NCBI RefSeq assembly: GCF_003952945.1
Contig: NZ_QXGK01000018.1
Coordinates: 1-58,948 of the forward strand
Direction of reading: 5' to 3'
Length of the DNA stretch: 58,948 nucleotides
From: Bifidobacterium samirii
GTDB lineage: Bacteria; Actinomycetota; Actinomycetes; Actinomycetales; Bifidobacteriaceae
Position numbers and translations under genes: made by a program
Shown here: piece after piece, positions 1 to 9,109 of the stretch
How the letters are laid out: each line of letters begins with the position of its first letter
How positions within the stretch are numbered: position 1 is the stretch's first letter
The notes under the pieces: generated by a model
Told to the model about the DNA's origin: nothing
What the model saw: only the letters and a program-made list of their open reading frames with translations
The model's database searches: none

Positions 1-319
1 TGCCGCTTCGTCGCCATGCTGATCCTGTCTTCCATAAGACAAGCCAAACAGGACCGATACCGTTCGCGCTCATTCCCGATGAGGCACCACCACACCCTAC
101 GCGCTCAAAAAACGTGAGGCACGTCGCCGGGCTGAACGGGACCCGCGTCCTCGGGTAGAATGGACGACGCAATCAAGCGCCCGCCGCACTTTTGCGGTGG
201 ACGCTCGTCGTATCGGGGTACGGCCGTATCGGCGGCCCGGTCGCGCCGCCGCAGGACGCGGCCGGCGAACCGGACGGACCGGACGGAACCGGACGGATCA
301 ATCATGGAACGGAGGCGCG
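1..319. other. Intergenic region with probable nhaA leader
   Basis: No gene is supported in these 319 bases. On the plus strand a TAGAAT hexamer at 155-160 resembles a -10 element, which would give nhaA a leader of about 150 nt. Around 181-200 a short hairpin can form: CCGCCGCA and TGCGGTGG pair over a CTTT loop. No convincing -35 element is visible. Open frames across this stretch have no ribosome binding site and look like shadows of biased composition. Confidence 0.4.
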
Positions 320-1582
320 ATGGCGCAACGTCGTGGAATCGGGGCGGCGGTCCGCCGCATCGCGGGATCGGACCGCATCTCGGGACTCATCATGCTCGGA
401 TTCGCCCTCGTCGGGCTGATCCTGGCGAACCTGCCGGCCACGGCCCACCTGTTCGAGACGGTCGCCGAAACGCATGTCGCCGTGCCGCACACCAACATCG
501 ACCTGCCGATCGGCCACTGGGCGCAGGACGGCCTGCTGACCGTCTTCTTCCTGACCGTCGGCCTCGACCTCAAACAGGAGCTGACGACCGGCTCCCTCGC
601 CAATCCGAAGGCCGCCGCCGTGCCGATGCTGTGCGCGGTGGGCGGCATGCTGGTCCCGCCCGTCCTGTTCGTCGCCGTGGCGTCGCTGTTCTCGCAATGG
701 GGCTCGGGGGAGAGCGGCACGGTCGTGCTCACCGGCGGACAGACGGTCCCGTTCGCCGAACTCGCCCAGGGCTGGGCCGTGCCTACCGCCACCGACATCG
801 CGTTCTCGCTGGCCGTGCTCGCCCTGTTCGCCAAGGGACTGCCCGGTTCGATCCGCGCGTTCCTCATGACGCTGGCGACCGTCGACGACCTGCTGGCGAT
901 CATCCTGATCGCCGTGTTCTTCTCCTCGCTCAATGCCTGGTACTGGTTCCTCGGCATCGCGGCGTGCGCCGCCGCATGGTACGTGCTGGTGCGCATGCGG
1001 CGCGTCCCGTGGATCGCCGTGGGCGTCGTGGGCGTGCTCGCCTGGGTGATGATGTTCGAGGCGGGCGTGCATCCCACGCTCGCCGGCGTGCTCGTAGGCC
1101 TGCTCACCCCGGCGCGTGAACGCTTCGGCGAGACGACCCCGCGCGCGCAGCGCTACGCGCACAAGCTCCAGCCGCTCTCCGCGCTCGTCGCCCTGCCGGT
1201 GTTCGCGCTGTTCGCCACCGGCGTGCGCTTCGCGTCGCTCACGCCGGCGCTCATGCTCTCGCCGCTCGTCATCGCGATCATCGTCGCGCTCGTGGTCGGC
1301 AAGCCGCTGGGCATCATGACGACGGCATGGATCTCGACGAGGCTGGGCGGACTGGCGATGCCGCGCGGACTCAAGGTGACCGACCTGTTCCCGGCCGCGT
1401 GCGCGTGCGGTATCGGGTTCACCGTATCGTTCCTCATCGCGTCGCTCGCGTACACGAATCCCGAACTGTCCGCCGAGGCGCGCTTCGGCGTGCTCGCCGC
1501 ATCGCTGATCGCCGCGGCTGTCAGCGGCGTGCTGCTGCACCGGCAGTCGAAGCGGTGGGCGATGAAGGGGCGAAAGGGCTGA
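320..1582 (+). CDS. nhaA: Na+/H+ antiporter NhaA
   Basis: A 420-residue polytopic membrane protein of the NhaA family, which exchanges cytoplasmic Na+ (or Li+) for external protons and supports pH and salt homeostasis. The frame shows many hydrophobic helices and family stretches such as FFLTVGLDLKQELTTGSL near residue 75 and VPTATDIAFSLAVLALF near residue 155. That second stretch carries the TDIAF segment with the transport aspartate, and ATVDDLLAIILIAVFF follows. The length fits the bacterial family, slightly longer than the E. coli protein. The open frame extends upstream to 197, but ATG 320 has GGAGG four bases upstream, and the extra N-terminus would be Arg/Gly-rich and unlike a membrane protein. 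The gene converges on the methyltransferase with only 21 bases between the stops. Confidence 0.95.
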   Translation: MAQRRGIGAAVRRIAGSDRISGLIMLGFALVGLILANLPATAHLFETVAETHVAVPHTNIDLPIGHWAQDGLLTVFFLTVGLDLKQELTTGSLANPKAAAVPMLCAVGGMLVPPVLFVAVASLFSQWGSGESGTVVLTGGQTVPFAELAQGWAVPTATDIAFSLAVLALFAKGLPGSIRAFLMTLATVDDLLAIILIAVFFSSLNAWYWFLGIAACAAAWYVLVRMRRVPWIAVGVVGVLAWVMMFEAGVHPTLAGVLVGLLTPARERFGETTPRAQRYAHKLQPLSALVALPVFALFATGVRFASLTPALMLSPLVIAIIVALVVGKPLGIMTTAWISTRLGGLAMPRGLKVTDLFPAACACGIGFTVSFLIASLAYTNPELSAEARFGVLAASLIAAAVSGVLLHRQSKRWAMKGRKG

Positions 1583-1603
1583 AAGAGCTGAACCGTACCG
1601 TCG

Positions 1604-2287
1604 TCAGTCGGCGGTCTTGACGGCGAACAGCACGCCGGTGCCGGTGGGCGTGAGCGTCGTGACGAACCGCTCGTCGGCCTCGACGAGCGACACGAGCTCG
1701 CGCATCGCCACGGCCTTGCGCGAACGGTCGGCCGGGTTGAGCGTGCCGCCGTTCGCGGCCGCATCCTCAAGCGCGAACACGTCGGTGAACGCGATGACGC
1801 CGTGCGTGCGCAGCAGCCGCGGCGCCTGCTCGAACGTCGCCGCATAGTTGTCGCTGTCGCCGGCGACGACGATCAGATCGTAGTCGCCCGCGTTGAGGCG
1901 GGGGAGGAACACCTGGGCGGGCGCGTTGACCGCGCGCAGCCGGGCCGTCGTCTGGTCGGCCATCGTCGAGAACAGGCTCCGCACCAATGCGATGCCCTGC
2001 GCCGACGAGTCGACCGCGGTCAGCTGGCCCGCGCCGTCGAGACCGGCCGCCAGCTGCAGCGTCTCGACGACCGACCCGGTGCCGACCATTATGACCGACG
2101 ACGCGGCCGTCATGCGCACCAGCAGCGACAGCAGCTCCGCCTGACCGGCCGGCCCCTGCGGGAAGCCGGCCTTATGCGCCATCTCCCGGGCCTTGGCGAT
2201 CTGCGGCGACTGCCGCGAGAACGCGTGGTCCTCGGCGAACTCCCACGCCCGCGACAGGTTCGTATACGACGTCTTGTCCATAGCCAT
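1604..2287 (-). CDS. O-methyltransferase, family 3-like (SAM-dependent)
   Basis: A 227-residue cytoplasmic protein with a class I SAM-methyltransferase fold. It has a SAM-binding strand and loop (SSVIMVGTGSVVETLQLAAGL, where the usual GTG loop is visible), an acidic TAVDSS at the end of strand 2, and DLIVVAGDSDNYAATFEQAPRLLRTHGVI, the metal/substrate-aspartate region typical of family 3 (COMT-like) enzymes. The substrate cannot be told from sequence. It starts 15 bases after the sdhB stop, so it is probably cotranscribed with sdhB. A second in-frame ATG at 2281 is an alternative start. Actinobacterial genomes often carry one such gene annotated only as putative O-methyltransferase. Confidence 0.85.
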   Translation of the reverse strand: MAMDKTSYTNLSRAWEFAEDHAFSRQSPQIAKAREMAHKAGFPQGPAGQAELLSLLVRMTAASSVIMVGTGSVVETLQLAAGLDGAGQLTAVDSSAQGIALVRSLFSTMADQTTARLRAVNAPAQVFLPRLNAGDYDLIVVAGDSDNYAATFEQAPRLLRTHGVIAFTDVFALEDAAANGGTLNPADRSRKAVAMRELVSLVEADERFVTTLTPTGTGVLFAVKTAD

Positions 2288-2302
2288 ACGTTCCGAACGG
2301 TC

Positions 2303-3259
2303 TCAGCGTTCCTTGACCTTGGCGACGATCTGCCACATCTCCTCGCCCACGTCGATGCCGCGCGGGCACTGCAGCGTGCAGGCGCGTACCGACTGGCACG
2401 CCGACACGCCGTCCGGAGTGTCGATCGCGTCCAGACGCGCATCGGTGGCGGTGTCCCTCGAATCGTTGACGAACCGGGACGCGGCGATGAGCGCGGCGGG
2501 GCCGATGAACGCGTCGCCGCCGGCGAACACCGGGCAGCTGCCTTCGCACACGCCGCAGGCGATGCAGTTCGTCAGCGTCTCGTAGCGGGCCAGCTCCTCG
2601 GGATGCTGCAGGTATTCGAACACGTCCACCTTGCCTTCGGACGTGGTGGCGAGCACGCCGTCCGCCTGCAGGTACGGCTTGAGCTTGCGGATCTGGTCGA
2701 GCATCGGGTCGATGTCGGCGATCAGGTCGCGCAGCACGGGGAAGCCGGGCAGCGGCGACAGTTCGATGACGCCCAGATCGGCGGACGCTGTGGCGGCACC
2801 TGCGGCAGCGCTTGCGGCGGCAGCGTCATCGTCGGCGGCGGTCGCGTCGGCGTCACCGGTGCGACGGAAGCCGTCGGCGTCGACCGGCACGGCCGGCTTG
2901 GCCCAGTCGGCGACCGCGGCGGTGCACAGCAGCGTCGGCGTGCCGTTGATCGCCACCGCGTCGGATCCGCACATGCCGTGGCCGCACGAATAGCGGAACG
3001 CGAGCGTCGGATCGACGGTGCGCTTGATGGTGAGGAGGCAGTCGAGCACCGTGTCCTGCGGGCGCACGTCGAGCACGTACTCCTGCACCCACTGGCGGCC
3101 GCGCGGACGACGCGCGCGCGGTTCGGCCGACGAGCCGAACGGGGACGCCTTGCGGGCGAACGGGCTCGCCCCGCGTGAACGGCCTTCTCGTTCGGGACGG
3201 GGCGCGAACCTGTTCACGCGCAGCGTCACTCGGGTCAGCACATCGTTCGTGCCGCTCAT
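2303..3259 (-). CDS. sdhB: Succinate dehydrogenase/fumarate reductase iron-sulfur subunit
   Basis: A 318-residue electron-transfer subunit that carries electrons between the SdhA flavin and a quinone or other partner. The [2Fe-2S] site is C92, C97, D100 and C112 in CGHGMCGSD; an aspartate ligand at this place is also known from E. coli SdhB. NCIACGVCEGSC and CQSVRACTLQCPRGI supply the [4Fe-4S] and [3Fe-4S] cysteines. Two low-complexity insertions are unusual: an Arg/Ser/Pro-rich stretch (residues ~20-55) and an Ala/Asp-rich stretch before VIELSPLPGFPVLRDL. I chose ATG 3259 because AGGAGG lies nine bases upstream; ATG 3265 would be only three bases from it. No SdhC/SdhD anchor gene is adjacent. 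Confidence 0.93.
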   Translation of the reverse strand: MSGTNDVLTRVTLRVNRFAPRPEREGRSRGASPFARKASPFGSSAEPRARRPRGRQWVQEYVLDVRPQDTVLDCLLTIKRTVDPTLAFRYSCGHGMCGSDAVAINGTPTLLCTAAVADWAKPAVPVDADGFRRTGDADATAADDDAAAASAAAGAATASADLGVIELSPLPGFPVLRDLIADIDPMLDQIRKLKPYLQADGVLATTSEGKVDVFEYLQHPEELARYETLTNCIACGVCEGSCPVFAGGDAFIGPAALIAASRFVNDSRDTATDARLDAIDTPDGVSACQSVRACTLQCPRGIDVGEEMWQIVAKVKER

Positions 3260-3438
3260 ACTCATCAGCCTCCTGAAGTCACAAGAATCGACAATACATT
3301 CTGCCATAGGGCATGGCCTGCCAAGGCCCGGTCCCCGTCATCGCGCAATCGGCGCGCAATCGACGTAATCGACCTGCGCGCCGGATGCGCGGCCGGTGAG
3401 CAGGGGGAAACGGCCTTCGGCGGGCCTTCGCACGGGAG

Positions 3439-3467
3439 CGGGCCGGCCGGATGGCACGGCCGGCCCG
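3439..3467 (-). terminator. Hairpin downstream of sdhA
   Basis: An 11-bp perfect GC stem (CGGGCCGGCCG pairing with its complement) with a seven-base loop lies in the 251-base gap between the sdhA stop and the sdhB start. There is no T-run on the minus-strand side, so this may be a processing or stability hairpin rather than a full intrinsic terminator. The rest of the gap contains no gene I can support. Confidence 0.5.
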
Positions 3468-3510
3468 GTCGGGAACACGGGCGGAGACGCCGGACGGAAC
3501 GGCCCGGCCG

Positions 3511-5373
3511 TCAGTAGCTGCGCTCCTGCGGCGGCATATCGACGATATGCACCGGCTGCCACAGCGGCTCCTCGCCGGCCGCGGTCATCGAATGCGCGAG
3601 GAAGCGCTCGTCGTCGCGCTCCGGGAAATCGGTGCGGCACAGCGAACCGCGCGACTCGTGGCGGGCGTCGGACGCGGCGAGCATCACGCCCGCCAGATCG
3701 ACCAGATGGCGCACCTCCCAGATCGCCGTCAGCTCCTGGTTGAACGTCGGCGCGGACTCGTGCGCGCGCAGCCGTTCGGCGCGCGGTCGCAGCTCGTCGC
3801 GCAGCTCGTCGGCGGCGCGGGCGATCGACGGGGCGTCGCAGCGCACCGCGAGCGCCTGCTCCATGACGGCGCCCAGGTCGGCGGCCAGACGGTACGGGTT
3901 GTCGTCGGCGTCCGGATCGTCGGCGTCGGCGGGGCCGGCGAGCAATGCGGCGATGTCGTCGCGGCGTGCCGCGGCGGCGGTGTCGACCGGATCGTCGGCG
4001 TCGGACGTCATGTCGGCGTCGATGCCGGCGACGGCGACGGGCGCGTCGGCGATGCGGTCGGCGAGCGTGCGGCCGGCCTGCGTGCCGAACAGGCAGGCGT
4101 CGAGCAGCGAGTTGCCGCCCAGACGGTTGGCGCCGTGCACGGACACGCACGAGCATTCGCCGGCGGCGAACAGGCCTTCGACGGGATGGCGTTCCTCGCC
4201 GTCCCAACGGTAGACGACGCCGTCGGTGCCGATGGGGATGCCGCCCATCGTGTAGTGGGCGGTCGGCTTGACCGGCACCCAGTCGTGCACCGGGTCGAGT
4301 CCGGCGTACTTGCGGATCGTCTCGCTGACCTGCGGGAGCACGGCCTCCATGTGGTCGGCGTCGATGCCGGTCATGTCGAGCCACACGCAGTCCCTGGGAC
4401 CGTCGGGATCCTTGGGGTCGGCGACGCCGCGGCCCGCGTCGATCTCGGCGCGGATGGAGCGGCTGACCACGTCGCGGGCCGCCAGGTCGGCGTGGCCGGG
4501 CGCGTAGCGTTCCATGAACGCCTCGCCGTCGGCGTTGCGCAGCACGCCGCCCTCGGCGCGCGCCGCCTCCGACAGGAGGATGCCGGTGTGCGCCAGTCCG
4601 GTCGGATGGAACTGCACGAATTCGATGTCCTCGAGCTGCAGGCCGGCGGTCAGGGCGAGCGCCATGCCGTCGCCGGTCAGGTCCCACGAGTTCGACGTGG
4701 TGTGGAAGAGACGGCCGGCGCCGCCGGTGGCGAGCAGCACGTTGCGCGCGTGCACGGCGTGCGTGACGCCCTTGTGCGTGTCGAAGGCGACGACGCCGGC
4801 GACACGCTCGCCGTCGCTGTCGAGCACCAGATCGGTCACATGCCATTCCTCGGCGAATTCGACGCCGGCGCCCACGCACTGCTGCCACAGCGTGTGCAGG
4901 ATCTGATGGCCGACGCGGTCGGCCGCATAGGCGGCGCGGCGCACCGGTTCGGCGCCGAAGTCGCGCGTGTGGCCGCCGAAGCGGCGCTGCGCGATATGGC
5001 CGTCGCCGGTACGGGAGAAGGCCACGCCGTCGCGTTCCAGGTTGATGACCGTCTCGGGCGCGTACTGGGCCAGCAGGGCCGCGGCGTCCTGGTCGACCAG
5101 CCAGTCGCCGCCCTTGACGGTGTCGTAGTAGTGCCAGCGCCACTCGTCCTGTTCGACGTTGCCCAGGCTCGCGGCGATGCCGCCCTCGGCGGAACCCGTA
5201 TGCGAACGCAGCGGCTGCAGCTTGGAGATCACCAGAATGCGCGGATCGACGCCCTCGTCGCGCAGACGCGCGATCTGCGCCGACCGCAGCACCGCCAGCG
5301 CGGCGGACAGGCCGGCCGCGCCGGCGCCCACGATCACGGCGTCATACATGTCTTCGATATGCTTCGGACTCAT
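3511..5373 (-). CDS. sdhA: Succinate dehydrogenase/fumarate reductase flavoprotein subunit
   Basis: A 620-residue FAD-dependent oxidoreductase that interconverts succinate and fumarate. It begins with [17 protein letters not shown], the Rossmann dinucleotide site. The [14 protein letters not shown] segment is where covalent FAD-histidine attachment occurs in the family. [24 protein letters not shown] holds the dicarboxylate-binding region, and [13 protein letters not shown] and [14 protein letters not shown] are further family blocks. An Asp/Ala-rich insertion sits around residues 430-475. The start at ATG 5373 (MSPKHIEDM) overlaps the end of dprA by 32 bases; an internal ATG at 5349 (MYDAV) is possible. 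In bifidobacteria such a pair is usually proposed to reduce fumarate to succinate, which is inference here. Confidence 0.93.
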   Translation of the reverse strand: MSPKHIEDMYDAVIVGAGAAGLSAALAVLRSAQIARLRDEGVDPRILVISKLQPLRSHTGSAEGGIAASLGNVEQDEWRWHYYDTVKGGDWLVDQDAAALLAQYAPETVINLERDGVAFSRTGDGHIAQRRFGGHTRDFGAEPVRRAAYAADRVGHQILHTLWQQCVGAGVEFAEEWHVTDLVLDSDGERVAGVVAFDTHKGVTHAVHARNVLLATGGAGRLFHTTSNSWDLTGDGMALALTAGLQLEDIEFVQFHPTGLAHTGILLSEAARAEGGVLRNADGEAFMERYAPGHADLAARDVVSRSIRAEIDAGRGVADPKDPDGPRDCVWLDMTGIDADHMEAVLPQVSETIRKYAGLDPVHDWVPVKPTAHYTMGGIPIGTDGVVYRWDGEERHPVEGLFAAGECSCVSVHGANRLGGNSLLDACLFGTQAGRTLADRIADAPVAVAGIDADMTSDADDPVDTAAAARRDDIAALLAGPADADDPDADDNPYRLAADLGAVMEQALAVRCDAPSIARAADELRDELRPRAERLRAHESAPTFNQELTAIWEVRHLVDLAGVMLAASDARHESRGSLCRTDFPERDDERFLAHSMTAAGEEPLWQPVHIVDMPPQERSY

Positions 5374-6829
5374 ACCCACGATTGTGGGGAGACGCCGGGA
5401 CGACGACGCCGTCGCGCACGGCGAGCGCGCCCGCCATCTCCATCTCGCCGAGCATGACGAGCACGGCGGGCAGGTCCATGCCCTCGACCCGCTGCGCGAT
5501 CGCCTCGGCGCTCGCCGGCACCCGGTCGCGCCGGCATCGCCGGATCGCGGCGAGGACGGGGCGGAAGGTGTCGGCCGCATCCTGCGTGCCGACGTATCCG
5601 CCATCCGGGTCGGCGTCGGGCGCGTCGCCGTCGTTCGGCCCGGTCCGCCCGCTCGCCGGTGCGGAGGTACGACCGTCCGGCTGCGCGTGCGCGCCGCGGT
5701 CCGGCGTGGGCGGCGGGAGCGGACGGTGCGACGGATGGCAGATGCCGTCGGCGGCGTCGGCCGAGGTGAGGATCATCGCCTTGCCGTCGGCGATGAGCCG
5801 GTTGCAGCCGGCGTTGCCGGGCGTGGTGATGTCGCCGGGCACGGCGTACACCTCGCGGTTGAGTTCGGCGGCCCATCCGGCCGTGTTGAGCGCGCCGGAG
5901 CGCAGCCGCGCCTGGGCGACGACGACGGTGGACGCGAGCGCGGCGATGATGCGGTTGCGCAGCAGGAACCGGCGCGCCTCGGGCACGACGTCGGGCGGCA
6001 GCTCGCTGACGAGCGCGCCGCCCGAGTCGAGGATGCGCGAGAACAGTTCCCTGTTGCACTGCGGGCCGACATGGTCGAGGCCGCCGGCGAACACCGCGAC
6101 CGTACGGCCCACGGCGTCCGGATCGTCGGCGCGGGCCAGCGCGTCGAGCGCACCCCAGTGCGCGGCCGCGTCGGTGCCCATCGCGCCGCCCGACACGACC
6201 AGATGCCCGTGCAGGGCCGCGCGCGAGGCGAGCGTGCGCGCCACGCGCGACCCGTAGTCGTTGACGCCCCGCGAGCCGACCACGGCCAGCGGCGCCGGGC
6301 AGGAGACGAGCGCCGACGGCTCGCCGGCGACCCACAGGCACAGCGGCGGCGCCCATTCGCGGCGGATCATCAGATCGTCGAGCCGGGACGGCCAGCATGG
6401 GCCGGACGGTCCTATGATCCGCCGGCCGCGGTCGAGTCCGAGCCATCGCCGGCACGCCTGCGGGTCGAGGGACGGCAGGCGTTCCATCCGACGATGCCAT
6501 CCCGCCAACGCGGTATGGAACGATTCGACATGCCGGGCCAGCGGACGGCGGCCCCAGGCGACGAGGCCGGTGAGGAACGCCTCGTCGAGGGCCTTGCGCG
6601 CCAGTGCCGCGGAATGCGGTTCGGCGCAGGGGCGCGCGTCGACGACGAGCCGCCATACGGCGGCCGCGTCGGGCAGGCCCTTGAGGAGCGCCACCATGAG
6701 CGCGTCGGCGCCGTCGAGGCACGCGGTGAGCGCGGCCCGGCACAGCGTGTCCTCGTCCGGATCGTCCGGCGGCGGCGCGGGCGCGGGAATCCGCGGCGGA
6801 ACGGATTCGGGAACGGGAGCGGCGCTCAT
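5342..6829 (-). CDS. dprA: DNA-processing protein DprA
   Basis: A 495-residue DprA/Smf protein, a ssDNA-binding RecA loader in natural transformation that is also widespread in non-competent bacteria. The Rossmann core is clear: [70 protein letters not shown] and [17 protein letters not shown] disordered linker follows (about residues 375-425). The C-terminal winged-helix DprA domain ([29 protein letters not shown]) ends the protein. It is longer than the usual ~370 residues because of N-terminal and linker extensions. ATG 6829 overlaps the comM stop as ATGA, which indicates translational coupling. The open frame continues far upstream, but that part is a shadow of comM. Confidence 0.93.
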   Translation of the reverse strand: MSAAPVPESVPPRIPAPAPPPDDPDEDTLCRAALTACLDGADALMVALLKGLPDAAAVWRLVVDARPCAEPHSAALARKALDEAFLTGLVAWGRRPLARHVESFHTALAGWHRRMERLPSLDPQACRRWLGLDRGRRIIGPSGPCWPSRLDDLMIRREWAPPLCLWVAGEPSALVSCPAPLAVVGSRGVNDYGSRVARTLASRAALHGHLVVSGGAMGTDAAAHWGALDALARADDPDAVGRTVAVFAGGLDHVGPQCNRELFSRILDSGGALVSELPPDVVPEARRFLLRNRIIAALASTVVVAQARLRSGALNTAGWAAELNREVYAVPGDITTPGNAGCNRLIADGKAMILTSADAADGICHPSHRPLPPPTPDRGAHAQPDGRTSAPASGRTGPNDGDAPDADPDGGYVGTQDAADTFRPVLAAIRRCRRDRVPASAEAIAQRVEGMDLPAVLVMLGEMEMAGALAVRDGVVVPASPHNRGYESEAYRRHV

Positions 6830-8355
6830 GACACCCTCGCCCTCAGCAGGATGCCCTGATGCATCTGTTCGGGGCCGGGGGAGCCGAGCCCCTCCATGTC
6901 GGCCAGCGTCCACGCCAGGCGCATCGCCCGGTCGGCGCCGCGCAGGCTCAGCCTCCGGTCCTCCAGGGCGCGGTTGACCAGTTCGATGGCCTTGCTCGAC
7001 GTATGCTCGCGCAGCCACTGACCCGACGCCTGCGCGTTGCACGACCATCCGAACGGCGCGAACCGCTCCTTGGCGACGGACCGCGCCCTGACCACCGCCA
7101 CGCGCATGTCGGCGCTGGACCGTTCGCCGACGGCACGGCCCGCGCCGATGCGGTCCACCGCGGGGACCTCGACCTGGATGTCGATGCGGTCGAGGATCGG
7201 CCCCGACAGTCGCGAGAAATACCGGATGCGGTCGCGCTCCCGGCAGGTGCAGCGCTCCCCGGTGCCGCCGGCGAACCCGCACGGGCACGGGTTCGCGGCC
7301 ATGACCATCTGGAAACGCGCTGGATAGTAGGTGGTGCCCTTCGCACGGGAGAGCGCCACATAACCCGACTCCAGCGGTTCGCGCAGCGTCTGGAGCGTGC
7401 GCGACGAGAACTCGGGCGCCTCGTCCATGAACAGCACGCCGCGATGCGCCCTCGTGATCGCCCCCGGACCGGCCAGCCCGGCGCCGCCTCCGACGAGCGC
7501 CGCCGTGGACGACGTGTGATGCGGCGCCTCGAACGGCGGCACGTCGCTGATCCCGTATGCGGGCAGCGTGCCGCACAGGGAGCGGATCGACGCGACCTCG
7601 AGCTGCTCCGCCTCGTCGAGCGGGCACATGATGCCCGGCATGCGCGAGGCGAGCATCGTCTTGCCCGATCCCGGAGGCCCCACCATGAGCAGATGGTGCC
7701 CGCCGGCCGCGGCGACCTGCAGCGCCCACTTCGTCATCGGCTGGCCCACCACCTCGGCCATGTCGCCCATGCCGGGCAGATGGAACGGCTCCGCGTCGAG
7801 CGCCGACGCGGTCCGGACGGCGTCGGGAAGCGTATACCGGGCGTCGCCGCCCATCATCTCGACCAGCTCGCCCACATGACGCACGCACACCACGTCCATC
7901 CCGTCCACCAGCGACGCCTCGTCCTCGTTGCCGGCCGGCACGATCAGACGGCGCAGCCCCCGGTCCCGCGCGTGCAGCAGGATCGGCAGCAGCCCGTGGA
8001 TGGGCAGCACGGTGCCGTCGAGATTCACCTCGCCCAGCACGATCGTCCCGTCGAGCGAACCGGGGGCGATGACCCCGGCCGCGCTCAGCACGCTGGCCGC
8101 GATCGCCAGATCGTGCGACGAGCCGCGCTTGGGCATCGACGCGGGGGAGAGGTTCACCGTGACCCGCGTCTCGGGCCACTTCATGCCGCTCGCCTGGCAG
8201 GCGGACTTGACCCGTTCGCGCGCCTCGCTCAACGACGCGTCCGGCAGGCCGATGATCGAGAAATACGGCAGGCCGGGCGAGACGAACGCCTGCACCTGCA
8301 CGACGAACGCCTTGAGACCGACCAGCCCCACGGACAATGCGCTTCCGATCGTCAT
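6826..8355 (-). CDS. comM: YifB/ComM family Mg chelatase-like AAA+ ATPase
   Basis: A 509-residue hexameric AAA+ ATPase of the ComM/YifB family; ComM is known in other bacteria as a helicase promoting branch migration during transformation. The N-terminal lon-protease-like domain is seen in GLPDASLSEARERVKSA and NLSPASMPKRGSSHDLAIA. Walker A is GPPGSGKTML and Walker B is GVLFMDEAPEF. The C-terminal Mg chelatase region follows with RFQMVMAANPCPCG, SGPILDRIDIQVEVP and SLRGADRAMRLAWTLADM. ATG 8355 shares a base with the yraN stop (TGATG) and has GGGAGG upstream. The gene lies between yraN and dprA, an order seen in many actinobacteria. Confidence 0.93.
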   Translation of the reverse strand: MTIGSALSVGLVGLKAFVVQVQAFVSPGLPYFSIIGLPDASLSEARERVKSACQASGMKWPETRVTVNLSPASMPKRGSSHDLAIAASVLSAAGVIAPGSLDGTIVLGEVNLDGTVLPIHGLLPILLHARDRGLRRLIVPAGNEDEASLVDGMDVVCVRHVGELVEMMGGDARYTLPDAVRTASALDAEPFHLPGMGDMAEVVGQPMTKWALQVAAAGGHHLLMVGPPGSGKTMLASRMPGIMCPLDEAEQLEVASIRSLCGTLPAYGISDVPPFEAPHHTSSTAALVGGGAGLAGPGAITRAHRGVLFMDEAPEFSSRTLQTLREPLESGYVALSRAKGTTYYPARFQMVMAANPCPCGFAGGTGERCTCRERDRIRYFSRLSGPILDRIDIQVEVPAVDRIGAGRAVGERSSADMRVAVVRARSVAKERFAPFGWSCNAQASGQWLREHTSSKAIELVNRALEDRRLSLRGADRAMRLAWTLADMEGLGSPGPEQMHQGILLRARVS

Positions 8356-8855
8356 CAGCACACCTCCCGGATATGACGCAGGACCGGAGGCGCTCCCGCG
8401 GCGGCGACGATCGCGATCACGTCGAAGCGCACGCCCCGATGCGGCACGCGATGACGGCTGTCCGTCAGCCATTGGACGGCGGCCGCGCGCAGACTGTTGC
8501 GCTTCCGGGCGGTCACCGCCTCCTGCGGCGGACCGTAGCGCACTCCGCGGCGCGTCTTGACCTCGACGAAGACGAGGGAGCGCTCCGGGGAGAGGGCCAC
8601 GATGTCCAGCTCGCCGTAGCGGCAACGCCAATTGCGCTCCAGCACGGTGAACCCGGACGCGGCAAGCCAGGCGGCCGCATACCGTTCGCCCAGCGCGCCC
8701 AGCTCCCGGGGCGGGAGCGACACATCGGATAGGCGCGCCGCCAGCGCCTCCGGATCCGGATCGGACGCATCGGAAGCGTCAAGGCCGTCGATGCGGCCGG
8801 TGCCGCCGAGGGCGGTGCGCTCGGCGGGAGGGATGGTGGAGAAGTAGGTATCCAT
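8355..8855 (-). CDS. YraN family (UPF0102) nuclease-like protein
   Basis: A 166-residue protein whose C-terminal ~120 residues match the YraN/UPF0102 family, a restriction-endonuclease-like fold. LGALGERYAAAWLAASGFTVLERNWRCRYGELDIVA carries the conserved E and the GELD-IV motif, and SLVFVEVKTRR carries the E-x-K pair. The biochemical role is not established for the family. It is the first gene of the chain yraN-comM-dprA. ATG 8855 (MDTYFST) is chosen; its ribosome binding site is weak, and upstream in-frame starts would run through the DnaA-box cluster, so the exact start is uncertain. Confidence 0.85.
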   Translation of the reverse strand: MDTYFSTIPPAERTALGGTGRIDGLDASDASDPDPEALAARLSDVSLPPRELGALGERYAAAWLAASGFTVLERNWRCRYGELDIVALSPERSLVFVEVKTRRGVRYGPPQEAVTARKRNSLRAAAVQWLTDSRHRVPHRGVRFDVIAIVAAAGAPPVLRHIREVC

Positions 8856-8904
8856 ACGTCCATCGAAGACGACCGGCCGCACCCGCACAAGGGCGAACGG
8901 GGAT

Positions 8905-8975
8905 TGTGGACGCAGACCCCGGTCGCCGGCGTGTTGTGGACAACCCGATGTGGACAACCCGGGGATTGTGGACAA
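8905..8975 (-). promoter_or_regulatory. Cluster of four DnaA-box-like sites upstream of yraN
   Basis: TGTGGACAA occurs exactly at 8935-8943, 8949-8957 and 8967-8975, and a variant, TGTGGACGC, at 8905-8913. Read on the minus strand these are TTGTCCACA, the preferred DnaA box of high-GC actinobacteria, all in one orientation toward yraN. Start-to-start spacings are 30, 14 and 18 bases. No dnaA, dnaN or AT-rich unwinding element is nearby, so this is probably not oriC. A DnaA-controlled promoter or a DnaA-titrating site is more likely. Confidence 0.6.
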
Positions 8976-9001
8976 CCGGAGGCACGCCGGACCATAAACG
9001 A

Positions 9002-9091
9002 CGGCGGCGGTCCCCGCAAGCGCAGGAACCGCCGCCGATCGAAGACAGCGGACGAACCGACGGTCCGTCACGGACCGTCCGGCACGGTCCG
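9002..9091 (-). terminator. Hairpin group ending the lipoprotein transcript
   Basis: A 10-bp perfect inverted repeat (CGGCGGCGGT 9002-9011 with ACCGCCGCCG 9028-9037) is preceded, in minus-strand direction, by two overlapping GC hairpins. One joins 9060-9068 with 9070-9078; the other joins 9071-9078 with 9084-9091. The last two share an arm and are mutually exclusive. They lie directly after the lipoprotein stop, and no long T-run is present. Confidence 0.5.
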
Positions 9092-9109
9092 GCCATCACA
9101 GGCAGACCG

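Noticed and set aside
5342-8179. A 945-codon minus-strand frame that would make a giant N-terminally extended DprA
   Set aside because: The part upstream of 6829 is out of frame with, and covered by, comM. ATG 6829 with the ATGA overlap is the normal coupled start.
8881-8980. The DnaA-box cluster as chromosomal origin (oriC)
   Set aside because: No dnaA, dnaN, rpmH or gyrase genes and no AT-rich unwinding element are nearby; the cluster is also small.
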